DNA of 14,991 nucleotides, taken from positions 1 through 14,991 of the forward strand of contig JALURZ010000065.1 of NCBI GenBank assembly GCA_027058735.1. Reading direction: 5' to 3'. Below the pieces are notes generated by a model, which saw nothing but the letters and a program-made list of their open reading frames with translations, did not search any database and was not told where the DNA came from. Made by a program: the position numbers and the translations under genes. How positions within the stretch are numbered: the first letter of the stretch is position 1; every line of letters starts with the position of its first letter. Below are positions 1 through 7,615 of this stretch, in pieces. The DNA is from Hyphomicrobiales bacterium (GTDB lineage Bacteria; Pseudomonadota; Alphaproteobacteria; Rhizobiales; JALURZ01).

Positions 1-44
1 TGGATACACGCGAACTGTCGCCGGGGACCGGCGGGCTCTACTGA
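1..44 (+). CDS. 3' end of an upstream gene, possibly penicillin-binding protein 1A (mrcA/ponA)
   Basis: The reading frame starting at base 3 encodes DTRELSPGTGGLY and stops at TGA 42-44. A short tail ending in GTGGLY resembles the C-terminus of alphaproteobacterial class A penicillin-binding protein 1A, and mrcA commonly lies just upstream of prfB in that group. That is recalled family and synteny knowledge, and 13 residues are too few to prove it. The other two forward frames are open here too but lack the telling tail. The gap to the next start codon is 64 bp, so the upstream gene could be cotranscribed with prfB. Confidence 0.4.
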   Translation, partial: DTRELSPGTGGLY

Positions 45-108
45 CCGGTTTTGGCCGGGCGCGGCATCGGGCTTGCGGATTTTTCACAAACCAGATGGAA
101 TCGGAAAA

Positions 109-1240
109 ATGAAGGCGGAAGTCGGCGCGTTGGTTGATGAGATCAGGCAGTCGCTGGCGCTGCTGAGGAGGTATCTTTGACTGGGATACCGCGCACCAGC
201 GCCTCGACGAACTGAACGCCAGGGCGGAAGATCCTGAACTGTGGAACGATCCGGCGGACGCGCAGAAGGTCATGCGCGCGCGCCAGCGGCTTGACGACGC
301 CATAACCGGCTACCGCGCGCTTGAAACCGCGCTGGACGATCATGTGGGCATGATCGAACTGGGGGAGGAGGAGAACGACCAAACCGTCATCCGGGAAGCT
401 GAAGCGGCCATAGCCGATCTGCACAGGCACGCCGCCAAGCTGCAGCTTGAGGCGCTGTTGTCAGGCGAGGCGGACGGCAACGACACCTATGTCGAGATTC
501 ACGCCGGGGCGGGCGGCACGGAAAGCCAGGACTGGGCGCAGATGCTCATGCGCATGTATACCCGCTGGGCGGAAGGCCGCGGCTTCAGTGTCGAGGTGAT
601 CGGGTCGAGCCCGGGGGAGGAAGCCGGGATCAAATCCGCCACCCTCAAGGTCGAAGGCCCCAATGCCTATGGCTGGCTCAAGAGCGAATCGGGCGTGCAC
701 CGCCTCGTCCGCATCTCTCCGTTCGATGCCAATTCGCGACGCCACACCTCGTTTGCCTCCGTGTGGGTTTTCCCGGTCATCGACGATACCATCGACATCG
801 ACATCAACGAAGCCGACGTGCGCATCGACACCTACCGCGCCAGTGGCGCCGGCGGCCAGCATGTCAATACCACCGACAGCGCCGTGCGCCTGACCCACGT
901 GCCGACGGGCATTGTGGTGCAGTGCCAGAACGAGCGCTCCCAGCACAAGAACCGCGCCACGGCCTGGTCGATGTTGCGCGCGCGCCTCTATGAAGCCGAA
1001 TTGCAGCGCCGCGAGGAGGAAGCCCGGGCGCAGGAAGCGCAGAAAACGGAGATCGGCTGGGGCCACCAGATCCGCTCATACGTTCTGCAGCCCTACCAGA
1101 TGGTCAAGGATTTGCGCACCGGCGTGGAGAGCGGTAACCCCGCCGCCGTGCTCGACGGTGCCATCGACCCCTATCTGGAAGCCGCCCTGGCGCAGCGGGT
1201 GGGTGGAACGTCCGGCGGGAACATTCAGGACCCGGAGTGA
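109..1240 (+). CDS. prfB: Peptide chain release factor 2 (RF2), expressed through a programmed +1 frameshift
   Basis: RF2 recognises UGA and UAA stop codons in the ribosomal A site and triggers hydrolysis of peptidyl-tRNA. The ATG at 109 opens 23 codons that end at an in-frame TGA (178-180). Shifting +1 at CTT TGA C continues as LDWDTAHQRLDELNARAEDPELWNDP, the expected RF2 N-terminal helix region, and runs to TGA 1238-1240. The total is about 376 residues, close to the usual RF2 length. The codon-recognition tripeptide SPF lies in VRISPFDANSRR, and the catalytic GGQ in SGAGGQHVNTTDSAVR. SPF rather than PAT marks RF2 and not RF1. Two stretches read in different frames make one protein, so this is not a pseudogene. 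The 3' end overlaps the convergent DUF455 gene by 16 bp. Confidence 0.97.
166..181 (+). promoter_or_regulatory. prfB programmed +1 ribosomal frameshift site (autoregulatory)
   Basis: The stretch reads AGGAGG TAT CTT TGA C. It has all the known elements: an internal Shine-Dalgarno-like AGGAGG (166-171) three bases upstream of the slippery CTT (175-177), the in-frame stop TGA (178-180), and a following C (181) that makes a poor termination context. The spacing matches the classical Escherichia coli prfB site. When RF2 is scarce, ribosomes pause at UGA, slip CUU to UUU and continue with GAC, restoring RF2. When RF2 is plentiful they terminate after 23 codons. Confidence 0.96.
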
Positions 1241-2040
1241 GGCGAGAGACCGGCAAGCGGGCGGTAGAAGCCGGGCGTGAGGCCGGCCGCGGAGCGGGCC
1301 TCGTCGTTGAACGGCGGCTTCAGGGCGCTGCGAAAATGCCTGCGCACCAGGGCCTGAAAGGTTGTTTCGGGCGCCAGCGACCGGCGCTCGCACAAGAACC
1401 GGAACCAGCGCAGCCCGATGGCGACATGGCCTTTTTCCTCGCGGTACACGGTCTGGAGAATCTCCGCGGTGCGCGTGTCCCCGGCGTTCCGTGCCCGTTC
1501 GATCATCGCCGGCGCGACATCGAGGCCGCGCGCCTCCAGCACCAGCGGGATAATGGCGAGTCGCGCCAGCAGGCTGTGGGCGGTGTCCTGGGCTGCCTGC
1601 CAAAGGCCGTCATGGGCCGGCAGGTCGCCATAGCCGGCGCCCAGATCCCGCAGCCGCTGCTCCACGAGGGCGAAATGTTCGGCTTCCTCCGCGCCCACCC
1701 GCACCCAGTCGTCAAAAAAGGCGCGCGGCAGATCATCCCCGGCGAACCGGGCGATCAGGTCCCAGCTCAGGTCGATGGCGTTCAGTTCGATATGCGCCAG
1801 CGCATGGAGCAGCGCGATCCGGCCCGCCTCACCGCCGCGGCCGCGCCGGGGCATGTCGCGCGGCGGCAACAGGATCGGGCGCTCCGGGCGTCCGGGGCGC
1901 TCCGGCGGCGCGCCGCCGCCCGCCCGGCGGCCCCTGCAAAGCGTGCGCCGGCGCCAGGCAGACGCCGTTTCGCGCGCCAGGCGCACCTTCTGTGCGGGCC
2001 TGCACGCACGCACGATCCCGGCGGCCGATACCGCCAGCAT
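1225..2040 (-). CDS. DUF455 family ferritin-like protein
   Basis: The product has 271 residues from ATG 2040. It shows the helical ferritin-like pattern of the DUF455 family: HALAHIELNAIDLSWDLIARF near residues 79-99, an EEAEH motif at 118-122, and a later EEKGHVAIGLRWF segment. The Glu and ExxH residues would be the di-metal ligands seen in ferritin-like folds. The proximal region GRPERPILLPPRDMPRR is also typical of the family. The biochemical role of DUF455 proteins is not established; a relation to MiaE-like di-iron enzymes has been suggested from fold, and I do not assign a reaction. The start lies 8 bases after the bcp stop with no strong Shine-Dalgarno, so translation is probably coupled to bcp. 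An in-frame TTG at 2046 is an alternative start. The last 16 bp overlap the end of prfB on the other strand. Confidence 0.85.
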   Translation of the reverse strand: MLAVSAAGIVRACRPAQKVRLARETASAWRRRTLCRGRRAGGGAPPERPGRPERPILLPPRDMPRRGRGGEAGRIALLHALAHIELNAIDLSWDLIARFAGDDLPRAFFDDWVRVGAEEAEHFALVEQRLRDLGAGYGDLPAHDGLWQAAQDTAHSLLARLAIIPLVLEARGLDVAPAMIERARNAGDTRTAEILQTVYREEKGHVAIGLRWFRFLCERRSLAPETTFQALVRRHFRSALKPPFNDEARSAAGLTPGFYRPLAGLSPHSGS

Positions 2041-2048
2041 CGTCAATC

Positions 2049-2540
2049 TCAGGCCTCCGCGCCGGGTTGTTCGAGCGCCCGGGCCGATTTCAGCACGTCC
2101 TCCACATGGCCCTTCAGGCGGACCTTGCGCCAGACCTTTGCGATCCTGCCGTCCCGGCCGATCAGGAAGGTGGCCCGTTCGATGCCCATATATTTGCGGC
2201 CATACATCGATTTTTTCACCCACACGCCATAGGCCGCGATCGTTTCGCGCCGTTCGTCGGAAGCCAGAACGATTCTGAGATCGTGTTTCGCCTTGAACTT
2301 GTCGTGGCTGGCGGGGCTGTCTGCGGATATGCCGACAATGGCCGTGCGCGCGCGTTCGAATTCCGCGAGACGGGCGGTGAAATCGATCGCTTCGCGGGTG
2401 CATCCGCTGGTATCGTCCCTGGGATAGAAATAGACGACGAGATTGCCGCCGGCATAGTCTTTCGATCTGACCCGCGCGCCGCTGTCGCCCGGCAGATCGA
2501 ACGCCGGAGCCAGGTCGCCAATTTCCGGAGAACTGCCCAT
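2049..2540 (-). CDS. bcp: Bcp/PrxQ-type peroxiredoxin (thiol peroxidase), one-cysteine form
   Basis: The product is a 163-residue cytoplasmic peroxiredoxin that would reduce hydrogen peroxide and organic hydroperoxides, using thioredoxin or another thiol as electron donor. The thioredoxin-fold opening (GDLAPAFDLPGDSG, then NLVVYFYPRDDTSGCTREA) carries the peroxiredoxin P-x-x-x-T-x-x-C motif with peroxidatic Cys47. In E. coli Bcp a resolving cysteine sits five residues later; here that place is Ile52, and Cys47 is the only cysteine in the protein. The enzyme must therefore work by a one-cysteine mechanism with an external thiol. The usual Bcp motif PGCT reads SGCT. A good Shine-Dalgarno (AAGGAAG) lies just before ATG 2540. 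The gene leads a two-gene unit with the DUF455 gene. Confidence 0.94.
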   Translation of the reverse strand: MGSSPEIGDLAPAFDLPGDSGARVRSKDYAGGNLVVYFYPRDDTSGCTREAIDFTARLAEFERARTAIVGISADSPASHDKFKAKHDLRIVLASDERRETIAAYGVWVKKSMYGRKYMGIERATFLIGRDGRIAKVWRKVRLKGHVEDVLKSARALEQPGAEA

Positions 2541-2755
2541 TGCGCCTTCCTTTCGTCGCTTTTGTTGCTTCTAGTCCAGGTGTCGAATTCGTGACACGCC
2601 CCACTGGGCTGCACCAGCATGGCTGTTGACGTGGTTTAACCACGACTTGGCGGCGTTTTGAATGAAAAACGCAACGGGTGGGGGTGAACGCGGGTTGTTG
2701 TCGGCGTTTGCGTTGCGAATAATGATGGCTGGGGTGGCAATGCCGGGGTTGCCGT
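2541..2755. promoter_or_regulatory. Divergent intergenic region between bcp and the AsmA-like gene, with stacked inverted repeats
   Basis: There is no convincing gene in these 215 bases. They must hold the promoters for bcp (leftward) and the AsmA-like gene (rightward). Visible dyads are GTGTC/GACAC (2580-2584 and 2593-2597), a 15-bp palindrome CGTGGTTTAACCACG (2630-2644), and GCGTTTT/AAAACGC (2653-2659 and 2666-2672, 6-nt loop). A possible rightward -10 is AATAAT (2718-2723) with a poor -35 TTGTTG (2695-2700, 17-bp spacer). I could not pick a clear bcp promoter. Confidence 0.45.
2630..2644. repeat. 15-bp perfect palindrome, candidate operator
   Basis: CGTGGTTTAACCACG is a perfect 7+1+7 dyad. 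It lies about 90 bp before the bcp start and about 110 bp before the AsmA-like start. Symmetry and position suggest a binding site for a dimeric regulator, but I do not recognise the motif as that of a specific factor. Confidence 0.4.
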
Positions 2756-5700
2756 GTGATTAGGCACACAACCAAACTCGCGTTTGAATTTCTGGTCGGA
2801 CTGCTGGCGATCCTGGTGGTGGCCGCGGGCATCGGCTATTGGCAATTATCGCGCGGGCCGATCTCACTGGGATTTTTGCGGGCGCCTTTACAGGGTGCCA
2901 TCAATTCCGGGCTCAATAACATGTCCGTTCAGTTGAGGGACATTGTTCTTGAGCAAGACCAGAACGCCGGCGGTGTCCGGGTGCGGCTGCGCGATGTGGT
3001 GCTGCTGGATGCGACAAACGGCGTCATCGCGCGTTCGCCGCGCGCGGCATTCAGCGTGAAATGGTCGGCCTTGCTGCTGGGGCGCATCGAACCGACCGGG
3101 TTTTCGCTGATCGGCCCGCGGCTGCTCATCAAACGCCAGAAGGACGGTGCGTTTCAGCTCGGCTTCGGGACCGGCGCGGAACTGGGCCCGGTCGTCCCGG
3201 CGCAGGGGAATTCGCCGCAGGGCACGCTCAACAGTGTCCTTGAAACGGTGACCGGCGTGCTGGCGCCGCCGGACGAGGGCAGTGCGGATGCCCTGGGCTT
3301 GAACGATATTTCGATCCGCAATGCGCAGATCGAATTTCGCGACACGGCGAATGATGCGGTGTGGCTGGCACCGCAGGCCAATCTGATATTTCAGCGCGTA
3401 AGCGGCGGAAAGGGCGTGTCGCTGCTGGCGGAGGCGCGAATCAGGTCGGGGGAAAGCGGTGACTGGGGACTGCAGTTTTCAGCCAATTATGACAGGGTGA
3501 ACGAAAACACCGTGGTGAGTGCGCGCGTAACCCGCCTGGTGCCCGCCGGAATCGCGCGCAAGGTGCCGATCCTGTCCAATCTTGCGCAGGTGCGCCTGCC
3601 GCTCAGCGGTGAGGCCAATTTCAAAATCGACCGGCAAAACAGGATCGTCGCCGCAAGCGCGGTCCTCAGCGCCGCCGCCGGGGTTGTCGCGTTGCCGGGA
3701 TTCCTGTCCGAACCCATCCTGATCGACGAAGGTGCGATCCGCGTCCGGCTCGATCCCGGCAGCGGCGAGGTGATTATCGACAATTCGCTCATTCTGGTGG
3801 CCGGGACCCGGACCTCCCTGAAAGGCCGGTTCTCGCCGGACCGCAATGCCGATGGCGATATCGAAACGGTCCGCATTCTGCTGGATGCGCGCGCGTTGCA
3901 GGACAGGGGCGACGAGAGCGCGCCGCACAACGCCGCCATCGACGCGCTGGTGTTTGACGGCATTGCCGATATTCCCGACCGCCGGCTCGATGTGCAAAGT
4001 CTGTTCCTGAGCGCGGGCGACGCGCGCGTGCTGCTGAGCGGATATCTGCGCGATGAGGAAAAGGCGCCCGCGATCCGCCTCGAAGGCCGGTTGAGCAATA
4101 TTCCGGTCGGGCTCGTCGTTTCCCTGTGGCCCCCGGCCGCGGCGCCCGGCGCGCGCGAGTGGTTTGTCAGGAATGTCAGCAAGGGTGTGGTCCGCAAGGG
4201 ACAACTGAAAGTGGACATCACGTCGAACGCCCTGGCCAAAGCGCTGGCCGGCGGCGCGCTGCCGAACAACCAGTTGCGCGTGGAATTCGATGTTGACGGT
4301 GTGGAAACGAGATATCTTGGCGATCTTCCGGCCATTCAGGGCGCGAACGGATCGGGGCTTGTCGAAGGCAACCGGTTTGTGATGAGCCTGGCCAGGGGGT
4401 TCATACGCCCCGCGAAGGCGAAGGCGCTGACCATTTCGAAGGGGCGGTTCGCGGTCGAGAACCTGGGGCGCAAGGGTCCCCTCGGCAGGCTCACCTTCAA
4501 TGTGTCCGGGCCGACGGCCTCGGTGCTGCGGGCGCTGGATTACGAGCCGCTTGGATACATGAAGAAATTCGGGCTCGACGTGAGCGCGGTCGGCGGGCGG
4601 TCCAACACCGACTATACGATCACGGTGCCGCTGCTCAAGGAGGTCAAGCTGGAACAGGTGACGCTGAACGCCAAGGCAAGGCTCAGCAAGGTTCGCGTGG
4701 ACAATATTTTCGGCGACACCGGCATCAACGGCGGCAATCTGCTGCTCGATGTCACCAAGGCGGGCCTCACGGGCCGGGGAAATGTCAGGCTCAACGGCGT
4801 CCCTGCGAAATTCGCGTGGCGCGAGGAATTCGAGGGAGCGGCCGAATATTCAAGCCGGTTCGAGTTGTCGGGCACTTTCGACGATGCGCAGCGTCAGCGC
4901 CTCGGCATCGACATCTCCTCATTTGTGTCCGGCCCCGTCCAGGCCTCTGTCGTGGCCCGGGGCAGGGGCCCCGAAATCGCATATGCCGATGTCAAGGCCG
5001 ATCTGACGCGGGCGGTCTTGCGGTTCGATCCCGTTGACTGGTCGAAAGCGGCGGGGCGCCGGGCGCGCTCCGTGTTTCGGGTGGAGTTTCTCGAAGACGG
5101 CGTCAACGCGTTCCGGAAATTCAGCGTAACGGGAAAGGACATCTCCGTTGCGGGTGATTTCACGCTCAACGGGGACGGCACCATGCACAAGGTCTCTTTC
5201 GGGCGGCTCAATCTCGATCTGAACAGGATGGTGCTCACTGGCGCGCGCCGCGACAACGGGGTTCTGGCCATCAGGCTGGCGGCCAGCGTGCTGGATACGC
5301 GGCCCATGATAAGATCCCTGTTCAAGCGCGCAGGCGCGAGTGGCCCGCCCGCCGACACCGCTCCGGCGGGCCGGGAAAGAATCTCCATCAATGCCACCGT
5401 GAACCGGGCGCTGGCTCATCAGAATGTCTCGATACGGAATATTTCCGCCAGCCTGCGCCTGATCGGCAATGACGTGGAAGCCATGACGATGACCGGCAGT
5501 TTCACCAACGGCAGGCCGATCGAAATATCGCTTGCCGGCAATGGGCGCGGCGGGCGCGCGCTGGGTGTGCGAAGCGCGGATGCGGGCGAGGTCCTGCGCG
5601 GCATGAACATCTACGCCAAAGTCAGGGGCGGCGATCTCACGCTGGCCTCGAGCCTGGGGGGCGCCGGCCAGCCGGACGGATCGGGTGTGCTGCGCATCAA

Positions 5701-6202
5701 GAGCTTCCGCGTTGAGGGGGAAAACACGCTCCGCCGGGTGCGCAGGGAAACGGTCGCGGCGAACCCGGAGGAAACCGGATTGCCGAAGAGACAGGCCGAT
5801 GACGGCAGCACGTTTTTCTCTTCGCTTCGCGTGCCCTACACGATCAAGAACAATGTGGCCCGGGTCGATGGCGCCTATGTGCGCGGACCATCGATCGGCG
5901 CGACCGCGCAGGGAACTTTCGACACGGTTTCGGAACGGCTCGATTTTGGCGGTTCGTTTATTCCCGCCTATGCGCTCAATTCGCTGATCAGCAATGTGCC
6001 CATCCTCGGCGCGGTGCTGACCGGAGGCAAGGGGGAGGGTATTTTTGGTGTCAATTTCACCGTCAGCGGCACGATTTCGCGCCCGCGGTTTTCGGTCAAT
6101 CCGGTATCGGCGCTGATGCCCGGCATATTCAGGAAGCTGTTTCAGACCGGCGGCGCGGCGGACCCGGCGCGCAAGACCGCGGAAGACGACAACAGCCGCT
6201 GA
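2756..6202 (+). CDS. AsmA/YhdP-like (DUF3971) large inner-membrane-anchored envelope protein
   Basis: The product has 1148 residues. One N-terminal membrane segment at about residues 9-30 (FEFLVGLLAILVVAAGIGYW) is followed by a very long, mostly beta-predicted periplasmic part. That is the architecture of AsmA-superfamily proteins such as YhdP and TamB, which bridge the periplasm and are implicated in moving phospholipids to the outer membrane. The early DUF3971-like block (LRDVVLLDATNGVIARSPRA) is visible, as is the WPP...AREWFVRNVSKGVV segment near residues 455-480. The C-terminal PAYALNSLISNVPILGAVLTGGKGEGIFGVNFTVSGT block is typical of the AsmA C-terminal domain. The start is GTG 2756: an in-frame stop lies at 2723-2725 and no ATG occurs before the membrane segment. 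A GGGG stretch about 8 bases upstream may be the ribosome-binding site. The gene converges on tyrS with a 47-bp gap. DUF3971 membership is confident; transport function is inferred. Confidence 0.88.
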   Translation: MIRHTTKLAFEFLVGLLAILVVAAGIGYWQLSRGPISLGFLRAPLQGAINSGLNNMSVQLRDIVLEQDQNAGGVRVRLRDVVLLDATNGVIARSPRAAFSVKWSALLLGRIEPTGFSLIGPRLLIKRQKDGAFQLGFGTGAELGPVVPAQGNSPQGTLNSVLETVTGVLAPPDEGSADALGLNDISIRNAQIEFRDTANDAVWLAPQANLIFQRVSGGKGVSLLAEARIRSGESGDWGLQFSANYDRVNENTVVSARVTRLVPAGIARKVPILSNLAQVRLPLSGEANFKIDRQNRIVAASAVLSAAAGVVALPGFLSEPILIDEGAIRVRLDPGSGEVIIDNSLILVAGTRTSLKGRFSPDRNADGDIETVRILLDARALQDRGDESAPHNAAIDALVFDGIADIPDRRLDVQSLFLSAGDARVLLSGYLRDEEKAPAIRLEGRLSNIPVGLVVSLWPPAAAPGAREWFVRNVSKGVVRKGQLKVDITSNALAKALAGGALPNNQLRVEFDVDGVETRYLGDLPAIQGANGSGLVEGNRFVMSLARGFIRPAKAKALTISKGRFAVENLGRKGPLGRLTFNVSGPTASVLRALDYEPLGYMKKFGLDVSAVGGRSNTDYTITVPLLKEVKLEQVTLNAKARLSKVRVDNIFGDTGINGGNLLLDVTKAGLTGRGNVRLNGVPAKFAWREEFEGAAEYSSRFELSGTFDDAQRQRLGIDISSFVSGPVQASVVARGRGPEIAYADVKADLTRAVLRFDPVDWSKAAGRRARSVFRVEFLEDGVNAFRKFSVTGKDISVAGDFTLNGDGTMHKVSFGRLNLDLNRMVLTGARRDNGVLAIRLAASVLDTRPMIRSLFKRAGASGPPADTAPAGRERISINATVNRALAHQNVSIRNISASLRLIGNDVEAMTMTGSFTNGRPIEISLAGNGRGGRALGVRSADAGEVLRGMNIYAKVRGGDLTLASSLGGAGQPDGSGVLRIKSFRVEGENTLRRVRRETVAANPEETGLPKRQADDGSTFFSSLRVPYTIKNNVARVDGAYVRGPSIGATAQGTFDTVSERLDFGGSFIPAYALNSLISNVPILGAVLTGGKGEGIFGVNFTVSGTISRPRFSVNPVSALMPGIFRKLFQTGGAADPARKTAEDDNSR

Positions 6203-6208
6203 AAAGCG

Positions 6209-6248
6209 CCCGCGCGCGGGGGGAACGGAGCGCCGGCGGCGAACCGGC
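6209..6248. other. GC-rich dyads in the convergent gap between the AsmA-like gene and tyrS
   Basis: The 47-bp convergent gap holds a 12-bp palindrome CCCGCGCGCGGG (6209-6220) and a short hairpin GCCGG-N7-CCGGC (6232-6248). Neither has a following T-run on either strand, so they are not textbook intrinsic terminators. They may still help stop or stabilise transcripts from both sides. Confidence 0.3.
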
Positions 6249-6249
6249 C

Positions 6250-7503
6250 TCAGGTCGCTTTGAGCAGGGCGTGGCGTTTCCTGCCCACCGACAGTTTGAT
6301 AACGCCGTCGGCATTCAGGTCGCCCGGCGACAGAGACGCTTTTTCGTCGCTGACCGGTCTGTCGTTGATGCGCAGCGCCCCGCCCCTGATGTGACGGCGC
6401 GCCTCGGAGTTGGATGCGGCGAGCCCGGCCAGCGTGCAGGCCGTCAGAACGCCGAGGCCCTTTTCCAGTTGATCGCGCGTGATGTCAGCCGTCGGCAACC
6501 GGGCTCCGATACCCGCCCCCTCGAAAGTTTCCCGCGCGCTGGCCGCGGCTTCGCGCGCCGCCGCGCGGCCATGCAGCAGCGCGGTCGCCTCCGTCGCCAG
6601 CAGCTTTTTGGCGTCGTTGATCTGGCGCCCCTCGAGGGCTTCGGCTTCCGCGATTTCGCGCATTGGCAGATCGGTGAACAGCCGCAGGAACCGGCCCACA
6701 TCGCCATCTTCGGTGTTGCGCCAGAACTGCCAGTAGTCATAGGGCCTCAGCATGTCGGCGCTGAGCCAGACCGCGCCCTCGGCGGTCTTGCCCATCTTTG
6801 CGCCCGATGATGTGGTCAGCAGTTCGGTGGTGAGCGCAAACAAGGTGCGCCCGTCGCAGCGGCGCCCCAGTTCGATGCCGTTTACGATATTGCCCCACTG
6901 GTCCGAACCGCCCATCTGCAGGATGCAGTCCTGACGCCTCGCCAGTTCGAGAAAATCATAGGCCTGGAAAATCATGTAGTTGAATTCAAGGAAGCTCAGC
7001 GGCTGCTCGCGCTCGAGGCGAAGCCTGACCGAGTCGTAACCGAGCATCCGGTTGACCGAAAAATGGCGCCCGTAATCGCGCAGGAAATCGATATAATTCA
7101 GATCATCCAGCCAGTCGCGGTTGTCGAGCATGAGGGCGTCGCGCGGGCCATCGCCGAAGGTCAGGAACCGGGAAAACACATCGCGGATGCCGGCGATATT
7201 GCGTTCGATCTGTTCATCGCTCAGGATCTGGCGGGTGTTGTCCTTGCCGGACGGGTCGCCGACCCGCGTCGTGCCGCCGCCGATCAGCACAATCGCGCGG
7301 TGGCCCGATTGCTGCAGTCGGCGCAGCATCATGATGCCGATGAGATTGCCCACATGCAGGCTGGGCGCGGTGCAGTCGAAACCGATATAGGCGGTGATGG
7401 TTCGCGATGAGGCCGCCTCGTCCAGCGCCTCGATATCCGAGCACTGATGGATGTAGCCGCGCTCATCCATGGTTTTCAGGAAGTCGGATTTGAAAGATAC
7501 CAT
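6250..7503 (-). CDS. tyrS: Tyrosyl-tRNA synthetase
   Basis: The product is a 417-residue class I aminoacyl-tRNA synthetase charging tRNA-Tyr in the cytoplasm. The Rossmann catalytic core shows TAYIGFDCTAPSLHVGN, where HVGN (50-53) is the HIGH-box equivalent, followed by GGGTTRVGDPSGK (75-87), YMIFQAYD (176-183) and GGSDQWGNI (198-206). The KMSKS loop is KMGKT (236-240). The C-terminal end (RRHIRGGALRINDRPV) is the S4 RNA-binding domain. ATG 7503 gives MVSFKSDFLKTMDERGY, the normal TyrRS start and length. An upstream in-frame ATG at 7587 would add 28 unrelated residues and is rejected. The gene diverges from anmK with 112 bp between starts. Confidence 0.97.
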   Translation of the reverse strand: MVSFKSDFLKTMDERGYIHQCSDIEALDEAASSRTITAYIGFDCTAPSLHVGNLIGIMMLRRLQQSGHRAIVLIGGGTTRVGDPSGKDNTRQILSDEQIERNIAGIRDVFSRFLTFGDGPRDALMLDNRDWLDDLNYIDFLRDYGRHFSVNRMLGYDSVRLRLEREQPLSFLEFNYMIFQAYDFLELARRQDCILQMGGSDQWGNIVNGIELGRRCDGRTLFALTTELLTTSSGAKMGKTAEGAVWLSADMLRPYDYWQFWRNTEDGDVGRFLRLFTDLPMREIAEAEALEGRQINDAKKLLATEATALLHGRAAAREAAASARETFEGAGIGARLPTADITRDQLEKGLGVLTACTLAGLAASNSEARRHIRGGALRINDRPVSDEKASLSPGDLNADGVIKLSVGRKRHALLKAT

Positions 7504-7615
7504 GGTCGTGGCGCCGGATATAATGAAACCGCGTCGGGTTGATTCGCTGCAGCATCGAGAGTGGGTGCTTTGCGGGTGATGTAGCAAGTTCTGCGGAGGA
7601 TTGCATCAAGGAACC
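7504..7615. promoter_or_regulatory. Divergent promoter region between tyrS and anmK
   Basis: This short AT-richer gap must serve both genes. A perfect TATAAT occurs on the + strand at 7519-7524, about 90 bp before the anmK start, but nothing resembling TTGACA stands 16-18 bp before it (TTGAAA at 7490-7495 is 23 bp away). I see no clear tyrS promoter and no T-box-like leader. Confidence 0.35.

Noticed and set aside
109..180. prfB as a broken gene or a separate 23-codon ORF
   Set aside because: The stop sits in the textbook programmed frameshift context and the sequence after the shift matches the RF2 N-terminus, so it is one functional gene.
1237..2232. A 331-residue plus-strand frame across the DUF455 and bcp genes
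   Set aside because: It lies opposite two genes with clear motifs, is Arg/Pro-rich and matches no family.
6209..6248. Intrinsic terminator between the AsmA-like gene and tyrS
   Set aside because: The dyads lack a following T-run on either strand.
7504..7587. N-terminal extension of TyrRS from ATG 7587
   Set aside because: The added 28 residues are not TyrRS-like, while ATG 7503 gives the normal start and length.
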